6,619 nt of DNA from an uncultured Micrococcales bacterium (GTDB taxonomy: Bacteria; Actinomycetota; Actinomycetes; Actinomycetales; Microbacteriaceae), in contig CAIJJH010000005.1 of assembly GCA_903820955.1 (NCBI GenBank), positions 1-6,619 on the forward strand, given 5' to 3'. The notes below the pieces were generated by a model. The model was not told where the DNA came from, made no database searches, and saw only the letters and a program-made list of their open reading frames with translations. Shown piece by piece: positions 4,319-6,619 of the stretch (the stretch's first letter is position 1; each line of letters opens with the position of its first letter). The position numbers and the translations under genes were made by a program.

Positions 4319-6619
4319 GTGGATGCTCGAGCGAATTCCAAGGCCCTTTCGCGCCTCGTCGCGCTCGTAGCAGACGGATATCCCGTAGCGGCTCTAGAAG
4401 CCGCAATCAAAAAATCTCCTGTAAACATAGTCGCTCCGCAGGGCGCTCACTCGACAATCGTGGCTCTGATCAATCACATTCGCGCCGAGAAGAAGCTTTC
4501 TCGCGTGCAGTTGGTGGTGGCCGCAACCGGTCGCGAAGCCGAAGATCTTGCCGCAACCTTGCACGATCTAGAGCCTGACGCTGAAATCCTCGAGTTTCCA
4601 TCATGGGAGACCCTGCCGCACGAACGCCTAAGCCCTTCACCTGAGACCGTCGGCACACGCGTCCGTGTTTTGCAGCGTCTCAGCGACCTGAAAACCGAGC
4701 ACAGCGACCATCCGGTCTATGTTTTAGCCAGCGTCCGTGCGGTTTTGCAACCAGTCATCGCGGGTCTGGCCAATCACCCGGCGCTGAAGCTCGAGAGCGG
4801 CAAGAACTTCTTCATGCCCGAGCTCACACTCAAACTTGTCGAGCTGGCTTATGAGCGCGTGGACATGGTCACCAAGCGTGGCGAGTTCGCAGCCCGTGGC
4901 GGAATCCTAGACATATTCCCAACCACTGCAGCCCACGCGGTTCGTCTCGAGTTTTTTGGCGACGAACTCGAGGATATTCGCGAGTTTTCTGTCACCGACC
5001 AGCGTTCGCTCCCGCTCGGTGAAGAGCACAAACCAGTCAAAGAGGTCACCCTCTACCCTGCTCGAGAAATCGTGATCACGCCGAGCGTTGCCTCTCGCGC
5101 TCGAGAGATGATGCACGAGTTCCCGAACCTTTCGACGATGCTGACCAAGATCGCCGAGGGCATGCCGGTCGAGGGTATGGAGTCTCTAGCGCCAGTTCTC
5201 TGTGACGAACTCGTGCCGCTGGCCAGCTACCTACCCGATGACACCGCGGTCACGATTCTCAGCCCAGAGAGAGCCACAGCGAGAGCGCAGAGTCTGACCG
5301 ACACCAACGAAGAGTTTTTGCACGCCGCCTGGGACGCCGCGATGGAGGGAGCGACCGCACCGATCGACCTGAGCGCTGGCGGTTTCAAGAGCATCGCCGA
5401 ATTCGAGCGCGACCTGGGTAAGCGTCCGCTCTACCGGGTCAGCGCGTTCGATAGCCCAGAAGAAGGCGTGATCAATCTAGGTTTGCTCGAGATACCAAAC
5501 TTCACCGGGCTAGACATGACGGTGCTGCAGTGGATCGAAGACCAAACCAAGCACGGGCAGCGGGTGTTTTTGGTTGCCGAGGGTCACGGAACGGTTTTGC
5601 GCATCGAGGAGCAGTTGGTCTCCAAGAACCTCAAAGGTGAAGTATTGCAAGCAACTCTGAAGAAGGGTTTTGCCGCTCCGGCCAGCAATCTGATCGTGCT
5701 AACCGAAGCCGACTTCTACGGCAAGAACTCGACCTACGTCAGCCCAACCCAGCGCAAGCTTGCCGCCAAGCGAGGAGCTGCCGTTGACCCGCTAACACTC
5801 AAGGCGGGCGACTACGTGGTGCACGAGGTTCACGGCATCGGCCGTTTCGTCGAGCTCGTGCGTCGCAGAAGCGGAATCGGCAAGCAGCAACACGAACGCG
5901 AGTACCTGTTGATCGAATACGCGCCTTCAAAACGGGGAGGCAGCGGCGACACCCTTTTCGTGCCAACCGACCACCTCGACTTTCTCACTCGTTACGTCGG
6001 TGGCGAAGCGCCGGTGCTCAGCAAACTCGGTGGCTCCGACTGGGCGCGCCAGAAGGGCAACGCCCGAAAGGCGGTTCGTAAGATTGCCATCGACCTGGTC
6101 AAGCTCTACTCGGCGCGCATGAGCGCAATTGGGCACGCTTTCGGCCCAGACACCGCTTGGCAGCGCGAGATGGAGGAGGCGTTCCAATTCGTCGAGACGC
6201 CCGACCAGCTCTCCACCATCGAAGAGGTGAAGCGCGACATGGAAAAGCCGATTCCGATGGATCGCCTGCTCGCCGGCGACGTTGGCTACGGCAAGACCGA
6301 GGTGGCCGTTCGCGCCGCGTTTAAAGCGATTCAAGATGGCAAGCAAGTTGCCGTCCTAGTGCCAACCACGCTGCTGGTTCGCCAGCACACCGACACCTTC
6401 ACCGGTCGCTACGCCGGCTTCCCCGTCAACGTGCGCAGCCTCAGCCGATTCCAGACCGACAAAGAGGTCAGAGAGACCATCAAGGGCCTCAAGGATGGCA
6501 CTGTCGACCTCGTCATCGGAACCCACCGACTTTTGATGAACAACATCGAGTTCAAAAACCTAGGTCTCTTGGTCATCGATGAAGAGCAGCGCTTCGGTGT
6601 CGAGCACAAAGAGAAGCTC
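4319..6619 (+). CDS. mfd: Transcription-repair coupling factor Mfd, 5' part (runs off window)
   Basis: Mfd binds RNA polymerase stalled at DNA damage, pushes it off using ATP-driven translocation and recruits UvrA. The frame is open to the window end, giving 767 residues of a protein usually near 1,150-1,200. The N-terminal UvrB-like module holds FPSWETLPHERLSP (93-106) and RGGILDIFP (193-201). The RNA-polymerase-interaction domain begins near 495 (KAGDYVVHEVHGIGRF). The translocase follows with Walker A GDVGYGKT (653-660), VPTTLLVRQH, IGTHRLL and the motif II box DEEQRFG (754-760). The remaining RecG-like half and the UvrA-masking C-terminus lie outside. GTG 4319 is the only usual start between the in-frame TGA (4313-4315) and well into the domain, but its GAGGG (4314-4318) directly abuts it, which is poor spacing. 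The start is therefore less certain than the identity. The 9-nt gap from pth suggests an operon. Confidence 0.96.
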   Translation, partial: MDARANSKALSRLVALVADGYPVAALEAAIKKSPVNIVAPQGAHSTIVALINHIRAEKKLSRVQLVVAATGREAEDLAATLHDLEPDAEILEFPSWETLPHERLSPSPETVGTRVRVLQRLSDLKTEHSDHPVYVLASVRAVLQPVIAGLANHPALKLESGKNFFMPELTLKLVELAYERVDMVTKRGEFAARGGILDIFPTTAAHAVRLEFFGDELEDIREFSVTDQRSLPLGEEHKPVKEVTLYPAREIVITPSVASRAREMMHEFPNLSTMLTKIAEGMPVEGMESLAPVLCDELVPLASYLPDDTAVTILSPERATARAQSLTDTNEEFLHAAWDAAMEGATAPIDLSAGGFKSIAEFERDLGKRPLYRVSAFDSPEEGVINLGLLEIPNFTGLDMTVLQWIEDQTKHGQRVFLVAEGHGTVLRIEEQLVSKNLKGEVLQATLKKGFAAPASNLIVLTEADFYGKNSTYVSPTQRKLAAKRGAAVDPLTLKAGDYVVHEVHGIGRFVELVRRRSGIGKQQHEREYLLIEYAPSKRGGSGDTLFVPTDHLDFLTRYVGGEAPVLSKLGGSDWARQKGNARKAVRKIAIDLVKLYSARMSAIGHAFGPDTAWQREMEEAFQFVETPDQLSTIEEVKRDMEKPIPMDRLLAGDVGYGKTEVAVRAAFKAIQDGKQVAVLVPTTLLVRQHTDTFTGRYAGFPVNVRSLSRFQTDKEVRETIKGLKDGTVDLVIGTHRLLMNNIEFKNLGLLVIDEEQRFGVEHKEKL

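Noticed and set aside
4312..4578. Arg/Ser-rich + strand frame overlapping the start of mfd
   Set aside because: The other frame encodes the conserved Mfd N-terminus (through FPSWETLPHERLSP); this one is low-complexity and unlike any known protein.
5927..6346. 139-codon - strand frame opposite mfd
   Set aside because: It lies wholly antisense to a highly conserved part of Mfd, so codon mirroring explains it.

Overview
The window looks like a conserved housekeeping stretch of an actinobacterial chromosome. The gene order is [ABC-F ATPase] - tRNA-Gln - glmU - prs - rplY/ctc - pth - mfd, all on the + strand, and this order is familiar from actinobacteria. Several features fit that group: the two-domain (Ctc/TL5-type) L25 protein, the actinobacterial-style PQRN...GW end of GlmU, the DLHTPQIQGFF form of Prs, and a tRNA gene without an encoded CCA. 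Base composition is GC-rich but moderate by eye, with many codons ending in A or T. That would suit a lower-GC lineage such as Microbacteriaceae (for example the small freshwater 'Luna'-type genomes). The family-level placement is inference only.

Layout: bases 1-471 hold the 3' end of an ABC-F ATPase gene. A hairpin with a T-run (490-510) follows and abuts a tRNA-Gln(TTG) gene (510-581). Only 20 nt after the tRNA comes glmU (602-2026), then prs (2045-3022, TTG start). A 128-nt gap (3023-3150) has several complementary blocks and looks like a structured leader for rplY (3151-3741). pth (3734-4309) overlaps the end of rplY and appears to start at CTG. mfd starts 9 nt after pth (GTG at 4319) and runs off the right edge inside its helicase domain. 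Nothing recognisable is encoded on the - strand. No gene-free stretch exceeds 300 bases.

How the genes work together: GlmU makes UDP-GlcNAc for the cell wall, and Prs makes PRPP for nucleotide, His and Trp synthesis. L25/Ctc binds 5S rRNA, Pth recycles peptidyl-tRNA, and the ABC-F protein probably acts on the ribosome. Mfd removes stalled RNA polymerase and recruits repair. Tight spacing suggests two transcription units: tRNA-Gln-glmU-prs, and rplY-pth-mfd, with the structured gap between them.

I see no mobile element, CRISPR array, toxin-antitoxin pair or defence system. The points worth a second look are regulatory: the candidate rplY leader RNA, the tRNA-glmU dicistron with a terminator-like hairpin touching the tRNA, and the non-standard start of pth.
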